Positions 26,509-36,157 of a DNA stretch of 64,000 bases are shown here, piece by piece (position 1 is the first letter of the stretch; every line of letters begins with the position of its first letter). A program made the position numbers and the translations under genes. The notes under the pieces were generated by a model. The model saw nothing but the letters and a program-made list of their open reading frames with translations, did not search any database and was not told the origin of the DNA. This DNA comes from CAIUPE01 sp046091665 (GTDB lineage: Bacteria; Pseudomonadota; Alphaproteobacteria; Rhizobiales; Beijerinckiaceae), in the NCBI GenBank assembly GCA_046091665.1, contig JBJTCD010000121.1:1-64000 (forward strand), given 5' to 3'.

Positions 26509-27660
26509 ATGATCCGCGTCCGCTCAGTAAAAATTCCCTGCATTCTGGCCCTTTTGACTTTGCTTGCGAGCCCTCACGCTGTTTTTGCTCAGCAAAGTGG
26601 CGCGCCTCAGGGCGGCGCTCCGTCGGCCGGTGCAACACAGAGGGTTGTTCCCGTCCTGTTGGGCACGGCGAAACGGGAGGCGGTTCCGGTTCAATTTGAT
26701 ACGATTGGAACGGTGCAGCCGGTGGCCTCGGTTACTTTGCGGCCACGGGTTGAGGGACAAATTCTTGAAATTCTCTTTGCCGATGGTGCGCTTGTGAAAG
26801 CTGGCGACGTCCTTGTTCGCCTCGATTCCCGTGGCATTGATGCGCAAGTGCGCCAAGCCGAAGCGACGGTTCAACGCACAACCGCCCAGCTCGAACAGGC
26901 CCAACGCGATGTGAGCCGCAATGAAGCGCTTGCGGCGAACGAATTTGCGTCCAAGGTCAATCTTGAAAATGCAAAGACACAAGTTGCGGCCATCACGGCG
27001 CAGCTCACCTCTGATCGGGCGGCGCTTGATAATCTTCGAGTAACGCAAAGCTATTATACGATCTTAGCGCCCATAAGCGGTCGCGCGGGTGTCGCGGGGT
27101 TGAAGCCGGGCAACATTGCGAAGACGGGCGATGGCAGTGTGCCCTTCACCGTCATCAATCAGATCTCACCCATTTATGTCGCCTTCAGCACGCCGCAACG
27201 TTTCTTGCCTGATTTAAAAGCCGCGCTCGGTAATGCGAGTTCAAGCGTTGAGGCAACAATCCAAGGTGTCGGTGAAAAGGTAAAGGGTAAGATTGCGGTG
27301 ATTGATAATGCCGTCGATACCGCTTCGGGCACGGTGATGGTGCGTGCAATTTTCGATAATGAGAAAGAAGCGCTCTGGCCCGGTGCCTTATGCAATGTGC
27401 GTGTGACTTTGAAAGTCATCGATAATGCGGTGACGGTGCCGCGTGAAGCGGTGCAGACGGGGCCGCGTGGGTCTTTTGTTTATGTTGTCGATAAAGACGT
27501 TGCCAAATTCAAACCGGTCAAAACGGGGCGTACGGTCAATAATCGCACGGAGATCATTGAAGGACTTTCTGGCGATGAGCAAGTCGTCACCGATGGACAA
27601 ATTCAATTGACGGATGGTGTGAAGATTGAACCGAAAGGTTCTTCGACGGGAGCGCCCTAA
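26509..27660 (+). CDS. RND efflux periplasmic adaptor (membrane fusion protein)
   Basis: The adaptor links an inner-membrane RND pump to an outer-membrane channel. The start MIRVRSVK leads into a signal peptide ending VFAQQ. Then follow the lipoyl half GTVQPVASVTLRPRVEGQI, a coiled-coil hairpin (about 95-170), the second lipoyl half YTILAPISGRAGVAG, and beta-barrel and proximal domains. ATG 26509 is chosen; TTG 26491 would add six residues before the signal peptide. Its stop overlaps the permease start (TAATG), so both are one operon. No TolC-like gene is nearby. Confidence 0.93.
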   Translation: MIRVRSVKIPCILALLTLLASPHAVFAQQSGAPQGGAPSAGATQRVVPVLLGTAKREAVPVQFDTIGTVQPVASVTLRPRVEGQILEILFADGALVKAGDVLVRLDSRGIDAQVRQAEATVQRTTAQLEQAQRDVSRNEALAANEFASKVNLENAKTQVAAITAQLTSDRAALDNLRVTQSYYTILAPISGRAGVAGLKPGNIAKTGDGSVPFTVINQISPIYVAFSTPQRFLPDLKAALGNASSSVEATIQGVGEKVKGKIAVIDNAVDTASGTVMVRAIFDNEKEALWPGALCNVRVTLKVIDNAVTVPREAVQTGPRGSFVYVVDKDVAKFKPVKTGRTVNNRTEIIEGLSGDEQVVTDGQIQLTDGVKIEPKGSSTGAP

Positions 27661-30600
27661 TGTCTCTCTCGGAATTATGCATTCGTCGTCCGGTGATGAC
27701 GACGCTCATCACGTTATCATTTATTATCTTTGGTCTCTTTGCTTATCGTCTGCTGGCGGTTGCCGCTCTGCCGCGTGTTGATTTTCCAACAATTAGCGTT
27801 TCGGCGAATTTGCCCGGTGCAAGCCCTGAAAGCATGGCGTCGTCTGTCGCCGCACCGCTTGAACGTCAATTCTCGACGATCTCGGGCATCACCGCAATGA
27901 CATCAGTATCGAGTTTGGGATCAACCAATATCACGCTGCAATTTGATCTTGATCGCAACATTGATGGTGCCGCTCTTGATGTCCAGGCGGCGATTAGCGG
28001 ATCATTACGTCGTCTTCCACCTGATTTGCCGAACCCGCCAAGTTTTCGAAAAGTCAATCCTGCCGATCAACCAGTGCTTTTCATCGCGCTCACCTCCGAG
28101 ACGATGCAATTGTCACAGGTGAATGATTACGCCGAGCAAATTCTTCAGCAGCAGATCTCACAAATTAATGGCGTGGCGCAGGTACAAATTTATGGGTCGC
28201 AAAAATATGCGGTACGTGTAACGGCTGATCCTGAAGCGGTCTCTGCGCGTGGTCTTTCTTTCGCCGATATTCAAAGAGCGATTTCCTCAGCGAATTCCAA
28301 TCAACCAACGGGCACTTTGCGTGGTACCGAGCGCAACGTTACAATTGAAGCTTCCGGTCAATTAAGAAATGCGGCCGACTATGGCGCGATCATCATCAGT
28401 TCAAAAAATGCTGTACCTGTGAAACTTGAAGACATCGCCACTGTGCGCGACTCTGTTGAGAATGATCAAACGGCAAGTTGGTATGGAAAAAAGAGATCCA
28501 TTGTTTTAGCGGTCTTCCGACAATCTGACGCCAATACGGTTGATGTTGTGGATCAAGTCAAAGCGAAGTTGCCGCAATATCGTAATCAGCTTCCTGCGTC
28601 GATTGGCATGGATGTTTTGTCAGATCGCTCGCTTCCCATTCGCGAAGCCGTTGCCGATGTGGAGTTCACTCTTGGGCTTTCCATAATCCTTGTGGTCTTG
28701 GTGATTTTTTTATTCCTAAAATCACTGACAGCGACCATTATCCCCACGCTCGCGCTGCCTGTCTCTTTGATTGGTACATTCGCGGCGATGTATGTGTTCG
28801 GCTATTCGATCGACAATATATCGCTTCTCGCGCTCACGCTTTCTGTGGGCTTCGTGGTTGATGACGCCATCGTGATGCTTGAAAACATCATGCGCCATAT
28901 TGAGAATGGCGAGAAACCCTTTGACGCCGCGTTGCGGGGATCACGAGAAATCGGTTTTACGATTATTTCCATCACACTGTCTTTGGTCGCGGTTTTTATT
29001 CCCGTCTTTTTCATGGGTGGCGTTGTCGGGCGTGTCTTCCGTGAATTTGCAGGCACGATTTCAGTGGCCATTTTGGTTTCTGGCTTTGTCTCGCTCACAC
29101 TCACGCCGATGATATGCGCGCGGATTTTGCGCGAACATCGCCCTGGTCATCGTGAAAGCCTTTTCGCGCGTATTGTCGATGCGGGATTCAATGCGGTTTT
29201 GAAACTCTATCAAATTGCTCTTGATGGCGTGATCCGCATTCGATTGATTATTCTTCTTTTCACGATGGGAACGATTGCTTTAACCGGCTGGCTTTATGTT
29301 CAGATTCCAAAGGGATTTTTTCCTCAAGAAGATACGGGCCTTTTGCGTGCCTCGGTAGAAGCGGCACCCGATGTGTCGTTCAGCGCCATGGCCGATTATC
29401 AAGTCAAGCTCAATGAGGTGATCAGCAAAGATCCGGCGATTGATTATTTCACGGCGGCGGCCGGTTTCGGGTCCACCAATCAAGGTTTTATGTTTATTCA
29501 ATTAAAGCCACGCGGGCAACGTGATGATATGGGCAAGATTATCGGACGGCTGCGTAAAGCCGCGTCCGGCATTCCGGGCATCAATGCGGTGTTTGTTCCG
29601 ATACAAAACTTCAATCTGAATGCGGGACGGCTTGCGCGCGCGCAATATCAATACACGATGCAGTCTGGTGACCTCGCCACTTTGTTTGTAGCCGTTCCGA
29701 AGATCTTAGAACAGTTCCGAAAAACACCCGAATTGCGTGACGTGACGAGTGATTTGCAAATCGCCAATCCGCAAATCGTTGTGGATCTTGATCGCGAGAA
29801 AGCGGCCAATTTAGGTGTGACTTCCGATCAAGTTCGCCAAACGCTTTATAACGCCTTTGGTTCACGACAGATTTCAACCATCTATACGGCCTCAACCGAT
29901 TATGCCGTGATCTTGGAAGCCAATCGCGATTATCAATCGGATCCGGCGGCCTTGTCGCGTTTGTTTATAAAAAATTGGACAGGTCAGAATGTGCCGCTTG
30001 AAGCGGTGGCGAATATACGCCGCAATATCGGTCCCTTATCGATCAATCGCCAATCCCAACAACCGGCTGTGACACTATCCTTTAATCTAGCGCCCGATAT
30101 TGCTTTGGGCCAAGCCGTCGAATCCATTCGCAAGGCAGAGAAAATTGCAGGTCTCCCGTCGTCAATTGTCACAGGTTTTGCGGGATCTGCGCAGCAATTC
30201 CAAGACTCGCTCAAAGGGCAGGGGCTTTTGATCCTCGCCGCTGTGCTGGTGATCTATATTGTTTTGGGGGTTCTTTATGAAAGCTTCATTCATCCCATCA
30301 CGATTTTGTCTGGTCTTCCATCTGCAGGCTTAGGCGCCTTGCTTGCACTTCAATATTATAAGCTTGATCTTTCAGTCATCGCCATCATCGGCATTTTGAT
30401 GCTGGTCGGTATTGTTAAGAAAAACGCAATCATGATGGTTGATTTTGCGATTGAACGACGGCAATCGGGAATGGACGCGTTAAACGCTATTCGGGAAGCG
30501 GCGCTTGTGCGGTTTCGCCCGATCATGATGACGACATTCGCAGCCCTTTTTGGCACTTTGCCGATCGCGCTTGGTTCGGGAGCGGGATCTGAACTTCGCC

Positions 30601-30755
30601 AACCTTTGGGCATCGCAGTTGTCGGCGGTCTTGCCGTTTCGCAGCTACTCACATTGTTCATCACGCCGGTGGTCTATATTTATCTCGACAAGATCGAGAG
30701 TTATTTTAACCGCCGAGCGAAGGCCGAAGCCGTACTTGAACCTCAAGATGGTTGA
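27660..30755 (+). CDS. RND multidrug efflux permease (MdtB/MdtC-like)
   Basis: The 1031-residue product is a full-length proton-driven RND pump. The first membrane helix is at about 12-32; the large periplasmic loops lie between helices 1 and 2 and between 7 and 8; the proton-relay pair is in SVGFVVDDAIVMLENI (Asp-Asp), with lysine in the second half at GIVKKNAIMMVDFAIE. FRPIMMTTFAALFGTLPIA is a typical late motif. It probably exports drugs or other hydrophobic compounds; the substrate cannot be read from the sequence. It overlaps the adaptor gene by one base. Confidence 0.94.
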   Translation: MSLSELCIRRPVMTTLITLSFIIFGLFAYRLLAVAALPRVDFPTISVSANLPGASPESMASSVAAPLERQFSTISGITAMTSVSSLGSTNITLQFDLDRNIDGAALDVQAAISGSLRRLPPDLPNPPSFRKVNPADQPVLFIALTSETMQLSQVNDYAEQILQQQISQINGVAQVQIYGSQKYAVRVTADPEAVSARGLSFADIQRAISSANSNQPTGTLRGTERNVTIEASGQLRNAADYGAIIISSKNAVPVKLEDIATVRDSVENDQTASWYGKKRSIVLAVFRQSDANTVDVVDQVKAKLPQYRNQLPASIGMDVLSDRSLPIREAVADVEFTLGLSIILVVLVIFLFLKSLTATIIPTLALPVSLIGTFAAMYVFGYSIDNISLLALTLSVGFVVDDAIVMLENIMRHIENGEKPFDAALRGSREIGFTIISITLSLVAVFIPVFFMGGVVGRVFREFAGTISVAILVSGFVSLTLTPMICARILREHRPGHRESLFARIVDAGFNAVLKLYQIALDGVIRIRLIILLFTMGTIALTGWLYVQIPKGFFPQEDTGLLRASVEAAPDVSFSAMADYQVKLNEVISKDPAIDYFTAAAGFGSTNQGFMFIQLKPRGQRDDMGKIIGRLRKAASGIPGINAVFVPIQNFNLNAGRLARAQYQYTMQSGDLATLFVAVPKILEQFRKTPELRDVTSDLQIANPQIVVDLDREKAANLGVTSDQVRQTLYNAFGSRQISTIYTASTDYAVILEANRDYQSDPAALSRLFIKNWTGQNVPLEAVANIRRNIGPLSINRQSQQPAVTLSFNLAPDIALGQAVESIRKAEKIAGLPSSIVTGFAGSAQQFQDSLKGQGLLILAAVLVIYIVLGVLYESFIHPITILSGLPSAGLGALLALQYYKLDLSVIAIIGILMLVGIVKKNAIMMVDFAIERRQSGMDALNAIREAALVRFRPIMMTTFAALFGTLPIALGSGAGSELRQPLGIAVVGGLAVSQLLTLFITPVVYIYLDKIESYFNRRAKAEAVLEPQDG

Positions 30756-30834
30756 ATTTTAGCCAATTTTTATCCGAACTTTTAAACGCATAAGGCTATG
30801 ACGATCCCGCAATTATATTCAGGATCTGAAATTT

Positions 30835-31248
30835 ATGACGTCTCAATCTCTCTCTGTTTCGTCGAAGAACAGACCGCGCAGTCTTTTACTGTCTCCAGAT
30901 TATCATTGCCGGGCGGTGCTTTCTGACCTCTTTGACGATTATGGCTATCCGCTCACCTGTCAGTCTTCGCTTAAAGAGATTGTTCTTAAAGGGGCGGATG
31001 ACGGTGCCGAGCTTGTGATTTTGGATGACGAGCTTGGCGATATGACGCCTTATGAAGCGCTTCGGATTTTGCGCGCGAAACTTGAAAACCCATCCTCTGC
31101 AAAAGCGATTTTATTGAGCGGCGGCACGACCCGCCGTATTGTTGAGCAGGCGCGGAAGGCGGGGTTTGATGCCGTGATCGCCAAGCCGATTGCGCCTACG
31201 CTTTTTCTACGGACCCTGAGAAATCTGACTTTGTCCCTCGCTGCCTAA
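30835..31248 (+). CDS. Single-domain response regulator receiver protein
   Basis: The 137-residue protein is a lone receiver domain with no output domain. The presumed phospho-acceptor aspartate is in ELVILDDELG, the conserved serine in AILLSGG and the lysine in VIAKPIAP. The acidic pair normally found after strand one is reduced to SPD (LLLSPDYHC), so metal binding may be altered. No histidine kinase is adjacent. It lies between the RND operon and the Ppx/GppA gene and may be monocistronic. Confidence 0.8.
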   Translation: MTSQSLSVSSKNRPRSLLLSPDYHCRAVLSDLFDDYGYPLTCQSSLKEIVLKGADDGAELVILDDELGDMTPYEALRILRAKLENPSSAKAILLSGGTTRRIVEQARKAGFDAVIAKPIAPTLFLRTLRNLTLSLAA

Positions 31249-31343
31249 AGGGGGTGAGGCGTTCAGCCCGCGCTCTCGCTTGGCTTTTTGGCCCGACTGA
31301 TGCTAGCGTCGTCCTTGATTGAGTGTTTTTCGAACGGAATTCC

Positions 31344-32417
31344 ATGTCGCGGGCGGGTGTGCATCGCGCGGAAGAGGGTGCAGGCAAGGCGGGACGGCAT
31401 CACGCTGAGGGCGGCGATGCTTCGCGTGCTGCGGTCTATGCCGCGCTGGATTTGGGTACCAATAATTGTCGCCTCTTGATGGCGCGGCCGTCGCGCGACG
31501 GGTTCCGCGTGGTGGATGCGTTTTCTCGCATCGTACGTTTGGGCGAAGGCGTGTCCTCGACACGCCGTCTGGCCGATGATGCGATCAATCGCACGATTGA
31601 GGCGCTCAAAATCTGCAGCCACAAAATGGCGCATCGAGGCGTAAAGCGTGCGCGCTTGATTGCGACTGAAGCCTGTCGTGCGGCCGATAACCGCCAAGAT
31701 TTTATGGGCCGCGTCGAGCATGAGACGGGCCTTCGCCTGGAGATCATTGATCGCGAGACAGAGGCGGCACTCGCCGCTGCGGGATGCGCGGCTTTGGCCG
31801 ATCCGAAAGCCGAGAGCGTTGTGCTCTTTGATATTGGTGGCGGCTCCACCGAAGTTGTGTGGCTCGATGCCGCGCGTGAAGGACGCCGCTCAATCCGCAA
31901 GCGCATTCGCTCTTGGCTTTCTTTGCCGGTCGGTGTCGTCAATCTCTCCGAGCGGCATGGCGGACGCGATGTGAGTGTCGAGTCTTATCAACGCATGGTT
32001 GACGAAGTGAAAGACCATCTTGTGACTTTCGCAGCCTCTCTGCCAAAGACGGGTGAGCCGCGTGATTTTCATCTTTTGGGTACTTCCGGCACTGTGACGA
32101 CTTTGGCGGGCGTGCATCTTGGCTTGCCGCGTTATGATCGTCGCGCGGTTGATGGCATCTGGATGAGCTCTGATCAGGTGAGTAATATCGTCTCGAAACT
32201 CTTGGCGATGAATTATTCCGAACGTGTTGCGAGCGCGTGTATCGGCGCTGAACGTGCGGATTTGGTTTTGTCAGGCTGCGCGATTTTTGATGCCATTCGC
32301 CACATGTTTCCTTCTGATCGCGTTCGTGTGGCGGATCGCGGATTGCGTGAAGGCATTCTCATGCAATTGATGGTCGAAGATGGCGTGTGGCATGATCACG
32401 CTTTGGGGGCCGCATGA
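31344..32417 (+). CDS. Ppx/GppA phosphatase family protein
   Basis: Family members degrade polyphosphate or convert pppGpp to ppGpp. The ASKHA-fold motifs are clear: AALDLGTNNCRLLMA, the acidic region near ATEACRAADN, FDIGGGSTEVVW, and LLGTSGTVTTLAGV. At about 357 residues it lacks the C-terminal HD half of E. coli GppA/Ppx and matches the short alphaproteobacterial form. ATG 31344 is preferred to TTG/ATG options further upstream; the N-terminal 40 residues are low-complexity. The stop overlaps the rlmE start by four bases (ATGA). Confidence 0.9.
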   Translation: MSRAGVHRAEEGAGKAGRHHAEGGDASRAAVYAALDLGTNNCRLLMARPSRDGFRVVDAFSRIVRLGEGVSSTRRLADDAINRTIEALKICSHKMAHRGVKRARLIATEACRAADNRQDFMGRVEHETGLRLEIIDRETEAALAAAGCAALADPKAESVVLFDIGGGSTEVVWLDAAREGRRSIRKRIRSWLSLPVGVVNLSERHGGRDVSVESYQRMVDEVKDHLVTFAASLPKTGEPRDFHLLGTSGTVTTLAGVHLGLPRYDRRAVDGIWMSSDQVSNIVSKLLAMNYSERVASACIGAERADLVLSGCAIFDAIRHMFPSDRVRVADRGLREGILMQLMVEDGVWHDHALGAA

Positions 32418-33118
32418 GTGGCGACGGACTCTCGGGCCGCGAAGGGGGGCGTTCCCTCAAACAACGGGTGAAGACCGCCAAGAAACGTACGGTCTCACAA
32501 AAACGGTGGTTGGAACGGCAACTCAATGATCCTTATGTCGCGCGGGCCAAGCGCGAAGGTTATCGTTCACGAGCGGCATTCAAAATCATCGAGCTTAATG
32601 AGAAGTTCAAATTGTTTAAGTCCGGCGGTCGCATTGTTGATTTAGGCGCAGCACCCGGTGGATGGGCGCAAGTGGCGGCAAAGATCGTTCAATCCGACAA
32701 GGGCAAAGGCAAAGTGATCGGTATTGATCTTTTAGAGATTGAACCCATCATTGGCGTTGATTTCACGGTGATGGATTTTCTCGAAGCCGATGCCCCTGAA
32801 AAGCTAAAAGCGATGCTCGGTGGCGAGGCCGATGTCGTGATGTCAGATATGGCAGCGAATACAACGGGTCATAAGAAGACCGATCATTTGAAAATTGTGG
32901 CGCTTGCCGAACTCGCCGCAGAATTCGCACGCGAGGTGCTTGCACCCGGCGGGGCTTTTCTCGCCAAGGTCCTGCAAGGCGGGACGGAGGGGACCTTGCT
33001 CTCCGATCTCAAGCGGGATTTTGCGCAGGTCAAACATTACAAACCCGCCGCGAGCCGGTCTGATTCGGCTGAGCTTTATGTCGTCGCCACGGGCTATCGC
33101 GGGCGTGCTTCGGCTTAA
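32414..33118 (+). CDS. rlmE: 23S rRNA 2'-O-methyltransferase (uridine-2552)
   Basis: RlmE (FtsJ/RrmJ) methylates U2552 of 23S rRNA in late 50S assembly. The SAM-binding motif is VDLGAAPGGWAQVA; the catalytic K-D-K-E set is visible as the lysine in SRAAFKIIE, aspartate in VVMSDMAAN, lysine in FLAKVLQGG and the final glutamate in DSAELYVVA. A basic N-terminal extension of about 30 residues (KTAKKRTVSQKRW) is usual for Rhizobiales. It overlaps the Ppx/GppA gene by four bases. Confidence 0.97.
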   Translation: MSGDGLSGREGGRSLKQRVKTAKKRTVSQKRWLERQLNDPYVARAKREGYRSRAAFKIIELNEKFKLFKSGGRIVDLGAAPGGWAQVAAKIVQSDKGKGKVIGIDLLEIEPIIGVDFTVMDFLEADAPEKLKAMLGGEADVVMSDMAANTTGHKKTDHLKIVALAELAAEFAREVLAPGGAFLAKVLQGGTEGTLLSDLKRDFAQVKHYKPAASRSDSAELYVVATGYRGRASA

Positions 33119-33207
33119 ATCCTCGCGAATTTGGGCAGGCTTTCGTTTTCTCGCCATAAAAACGGAGATAAATCCCTAAGCTGGGAGGTTTCCGCTTCCC
33201 GTTTGGG

Positions 33208-33251
33208 AGAGGCCGTGATACGTCCCACTGCCAATCCGATGACCGGCCTCT
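33208..33251 (+). promoter_or_regulatory. Structured leader before guaB
   Basis: AGAGGCCG (33208-33215) and CGGCCTCT (33244-33251) are perfect 8-base inverted repeats with 28 bases between, in the 197-base gap before guaB. A weak promoter-like pair, TTGGGC (33131) and CATAAA (33155) with an 18-base spacer, lies upstream, so the hairpin would be in the mRNA leader. No known riboswitch is recognised. Confidence 0.4.
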
Positions 33252-33315
33252 AATTGCCGCCGCGCTGTTTTAAAGCCGGTCGTCTCCGCCTCTTTTTCGC
33301 GTTCGGGAGTTGGCC

Positions 33316-34797
33316 ATGGCCGTCAAATCGGCAATCCGTGAATCTTTCACATTCGACGATGTTCTCTTGCAGCCCGGTCACTCTTTGGTGATGCCGGGCG
33401 ATGTCGATGTGACAACGCGATTGACGCGCACGCTGAATTTGAAACTTCCCATCATTTCTGCCGCCATGGATACCGTGACCGAACATCGATTGGCGATTGC
33501 AATGGCGCAAGCAGGCGGTCTTGGCGTTCTTCATCGCAATATGACGATTGATGAACAAGCCAATGAAGTGCGCGCGGTCAAAAAATTTGAAAGCGGCATG
33601 GTTGTGAATCCTCTCACGATCTATCCCGATGAGACGCTCGCCGATGCGCTTGAACTCATGAAGCGCAATCATATTTCCGGTGTGCCGGTTGTTGAACGCG
33701 GCTCGGGAGATAAATCGGGAAAGCTTGTCGGCATTCTCACCAATCGCGATGTGCGCTTTGCCACCAATCCGCAACAACCCGTTTCCGAATTGATGACAAA
33801 GGATCGGTTGATCACGGTGCGTGAAGGGGTGAGCCAAGATGAGGCGCGCCGTCTTCTTCATCAATTCCGTATTGAAAAATTGCTCGTTGTTGATGACCAT
33901 TTCCGTTGTATCGGCTTGATCACAGTTAAAGATATGGAAAAGCAGGTCGCGCATCCGAATGCGTCGAAAGATGCACGCGGACGTTTGCTCGTGGCGGCGG
34001 CAACGACGGTGGGGGACTCAGGATTTGAACGTGCGGAAGCTTTGATTGATGCAGGCTGCGATGTCGTTTGCGTTGATACGGCGCATGGTCATTCGCAACG
34101 CGTGCTTGATAGCGTGACACGGATCAAGAAATTATCGAATGCAGTGCAAATCATCGCCGGCAATGTCGCAACCGCAGGCGGCACGAAAGCGCTGATCGAT
34201 ACGGGTGCGGATGCGGTGAAAATTGGTATTGGTCCTGGTTCGATCTGTACAACGCGTATTGTCGCTGGTGTTGGTGTGCCGCAACTCTCCGCGATTATGG
34301 ATGCCTATTCGGTTGCCGAGAAAGCGGATATTCCGGTGATTGCCGATGGCGGTATTAAATTCTCCGGCGATCTTGCGAAGGCGCTTGCTGCAGGTGCTGA
34401 AACAGCGATGATCGGTTCACTTCTTGCGGGCACGGATGAAAGCCCCGGCGAAACATTCCTTTATCAAGGCCGCACTTACAAAGCCTATCGCGGTATGGGT
34501 TCGGTCGGTGCGATGGCGCGCGGTTCGGCGGATCGCTATTTCCAACAAGACATCAAAGACGCGCTGAAACTTGTGCCCGAAGGCATTGAAGGGCAGGTGC
34601 CTTATAAAGGCCCAGTGGCCAGCGTGCTTCATCAATTGGCGGGTGGCTTGCGGGCGTCTATGGGTTATGTGGGTGGCGCGACGCTTCAGGAATTCCGAGC
34701 GAAAGCTGAATTTGTGAAAATCACATCTGCGGGATTGCGCGAAAGCCATGCTCATGATGTGACGATCACACGCGAGAGTCCGAATTATCCGACATGA
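33316..34797 (+). CDS. guaB: Inosine-5'-monophosphate dehydrogenase
   Basis: GuaB oxidises IMP to XMP with NAD, the committed step to GMP. The roughly 493-residue protein has FTFDDVLLQPG at the start, two CBS domains (about 90-210), the catalytic loop GPGSICTTRIVAG with the active cysteine, and the flap region with YRGMGSVGAM. ATG 33316 is preferred over TTG 33310, with GGGAG six bases before it. rsmB and guaA follow on the same strand; guaB-guaA proximity is functional. Confidence 0.98.
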   Translation: MAVKSAIRESFTFDDVLLQPGHSLVMPGDVDVTTRLTRTLNLKLPIISAAMDTVTEHRLAIAMAQAGGLGVLHRNMTIDEQANEVRAVKKFESGMVVNPLTIYPDETLADALELMKRNHISGVPVVERGSGDKSGKLVGILTNRDVRFATNPQQPVSELMTKDRLITVREGVSQDEARRLLHQFRIEKLLVVDDHFRCIGLITVKDMEKQVAHPNASKDARGRLLVAAATTVGDSGFERAEALIDAGCDVVCVDTAHGHSQRVLDSVTRIKKLSNAVQIIAGNVATAGGTKALIDTGADAVKIGIGPGSICTTRIVAGVGVPQLSAIMDAYSVAEKADIPVIADGGIKFSGDLAKALAAGAETAMIGSLLAGTDESPGETFLYQGRTYKAYRGMGSVGAMARGSADRYFQQDIKDALKLVPEGIEGQVPYKGPVASVLHQLAGGLRASMGYVGGATLQEFRAKAEFVKITSAGLRESHAHDVTITRESPNYPT

Positions 34798-34840
34798 GTG
34801 TTTTTGATTTTATTTTGCTCTCTCTTTTGAAAGTTGTGTT

Positions 34841-36136
34841 ATGACGCCTGCGGCACGACTTTCTGCAGCCATCGAAGTGCTCGATGATCTCATCACGCGT
34901 CGGCGACCGGCGAGTGATGCGTTGAAAGATTGGGGTCTTTCTCATCGCTTTGCAGGTTCAGGTGATCGCGCAGCGATTGCGGCTTTTGTCTATGACACGT
35001 TGAGACGCCGCGCCTCAGCATCATTTATGATGAATGCTGAAACGCCGCGGGCTATGCTTTTGGGCGCCTTGCATCTCGAACGCGGTCTCTCTGGTGATGA
35101 GATCGCGGCTCTTTGTTCCGGCGAGAAATTTGCGCCGGAGCCGCTGACGGCCGATGAAGCAGACGCCCTGCAAAAGAACATGATCATTGACGCACCATCG
35201 CATGTCATCGGGGATTATCCCGAATGGCTTGACGCGTCTTTCAAAGCCGCTTTTGGTGAAGCGTCGTCAGATGAAATGCAGGCGCTTTCGCACCGCGCGC
35301 CCATCGATTTGCGCGTCAACACACTGAAAGTCACGCGCGAACGGGTTCTCGAAGAGCTTTCGCATTTTAAACCGATTGCCACACCGCATTCGCCGGTTGG
35401 CATTCGTATCATGCCATCGCCTGTTGGCCGCGCACCAAGCCTGCAAGCCGAGCCAGCCTTTCAAAAGGGTTTTTATGAAATTCAAGATGAAGGGTCGCAA
35501 CTTGCCGCAGCGCTCTCAGCCGTTGATCCGGGCATGCAAGTGATTGATCTTTGCGCAGGTGCTGGCGGTAAAACATTGGCACTCGCAGCGCTCATGGATA
35601 ATCGCGGACAGATTTTCGCGACCGACAGCGACAAAAGACGTCTTGCACCGATCTTTGATCGCTTGACGCGTTCGGGCGCACGCAATGTGCAAGTGAGAGC
35701 GCCAAAGACCAAAGAGGACGAACCGCTCAAGGGCCTTGAAGGCCAAGCCGATCTTGTGTTGATTGATGCGCCGTGCACAGGCACCGGCACATGGCGTCGT
35801 AACCCTGACGCGAAATGGCGATTGCGTCCCAATGCATTGGAAGACCGCATTAATGAACAAAGAGCCGTGCTTGAACGCGCGTCCTCTTTCGTTAAACGCG
35901 GGGGACGGATCGCTTACATCACATGCTCGCTTTTGCCGCAGGAAAATGACGACGCGGTTGAAGCGTTTTTGAAAGCGCATGACTCATTCACACGTGTTGA
36001 TCCCACCCATGTGGCGATGAATGCCGGTTTTCCGGCGCTTGCTGATTTTGTCTCTCACAAAGGCAAAGGCTTGCAATTAACGCCACACCGTTCGGGTACG
36101 GATGGTTTTTATATTTCACTTCTTAAGCGGCAATGA
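34841..36136 (+). CDS. rsmB: 16S rRNA (cytosine-967-C5) methyltransferase-type RsmB
   Basis: The enzyme methylates a cytosine of 16S rRNA using SAM. The N-terminal NusB-like part covers about 1-140. The methyltransferase domain has VIDLCAGAGGKTLALAALM for SAM, and the two cysteines of DAPCTGTGTWRRNPDAKWR and AYITCSLLPQEND, the latter being release and nucleophile residues of this class. At 431 residues it fits RsmB. Position specificity is taken from family knowledge. It sits between guaB (44 bases) and guaA (22 bases). Confidence 0.9.
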   Translation: MTPAARLSAAIEVLDDLITRRRPASDALKDWGLSHRFAGSGDRAAIAAFVYDTLRRRASASFMMNAETPRAMLLGALHLERGLSGDEIAALCSGEKFAPEPLTADEADALQKNMIIDAPSHVIGDYPEWLDASFKAAFGEASSDEMQALSHRAPIDLRVNTLKVTRERVLEELSHFKPIATPHSPVGIRIMPSPVGRAPSLQAEPAFQKGFYEIQDEGSQLAAALSAVDPGMQVIDLCAGAGGKTLALAALMDNRGQIFATDSDKRRLAPIFDRLTRSGARNVQVRAPKTKEDEPLKGLEGQADLVLIDAPCTGTGTWRRNPDAKWRLRPNALEDRINEQRAVLERASSFVKRGGRIAYITCSLLPQENDDAVEAFLKAHDSFTRVDPTHVAMNAGFPALADFVSHKGKGLQLTPHRSGTDGFYISLLKRQ

Positions 36137-36157
36137 TTTTATAATTCGGAACGCTCG

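Noticed and set aside
33250..33954. 234-codon open frame opposite guaB
   Set aside because: Low-complexity His/Arg/Asn composition typical of antisense frames; guaB on the other strand is certain.
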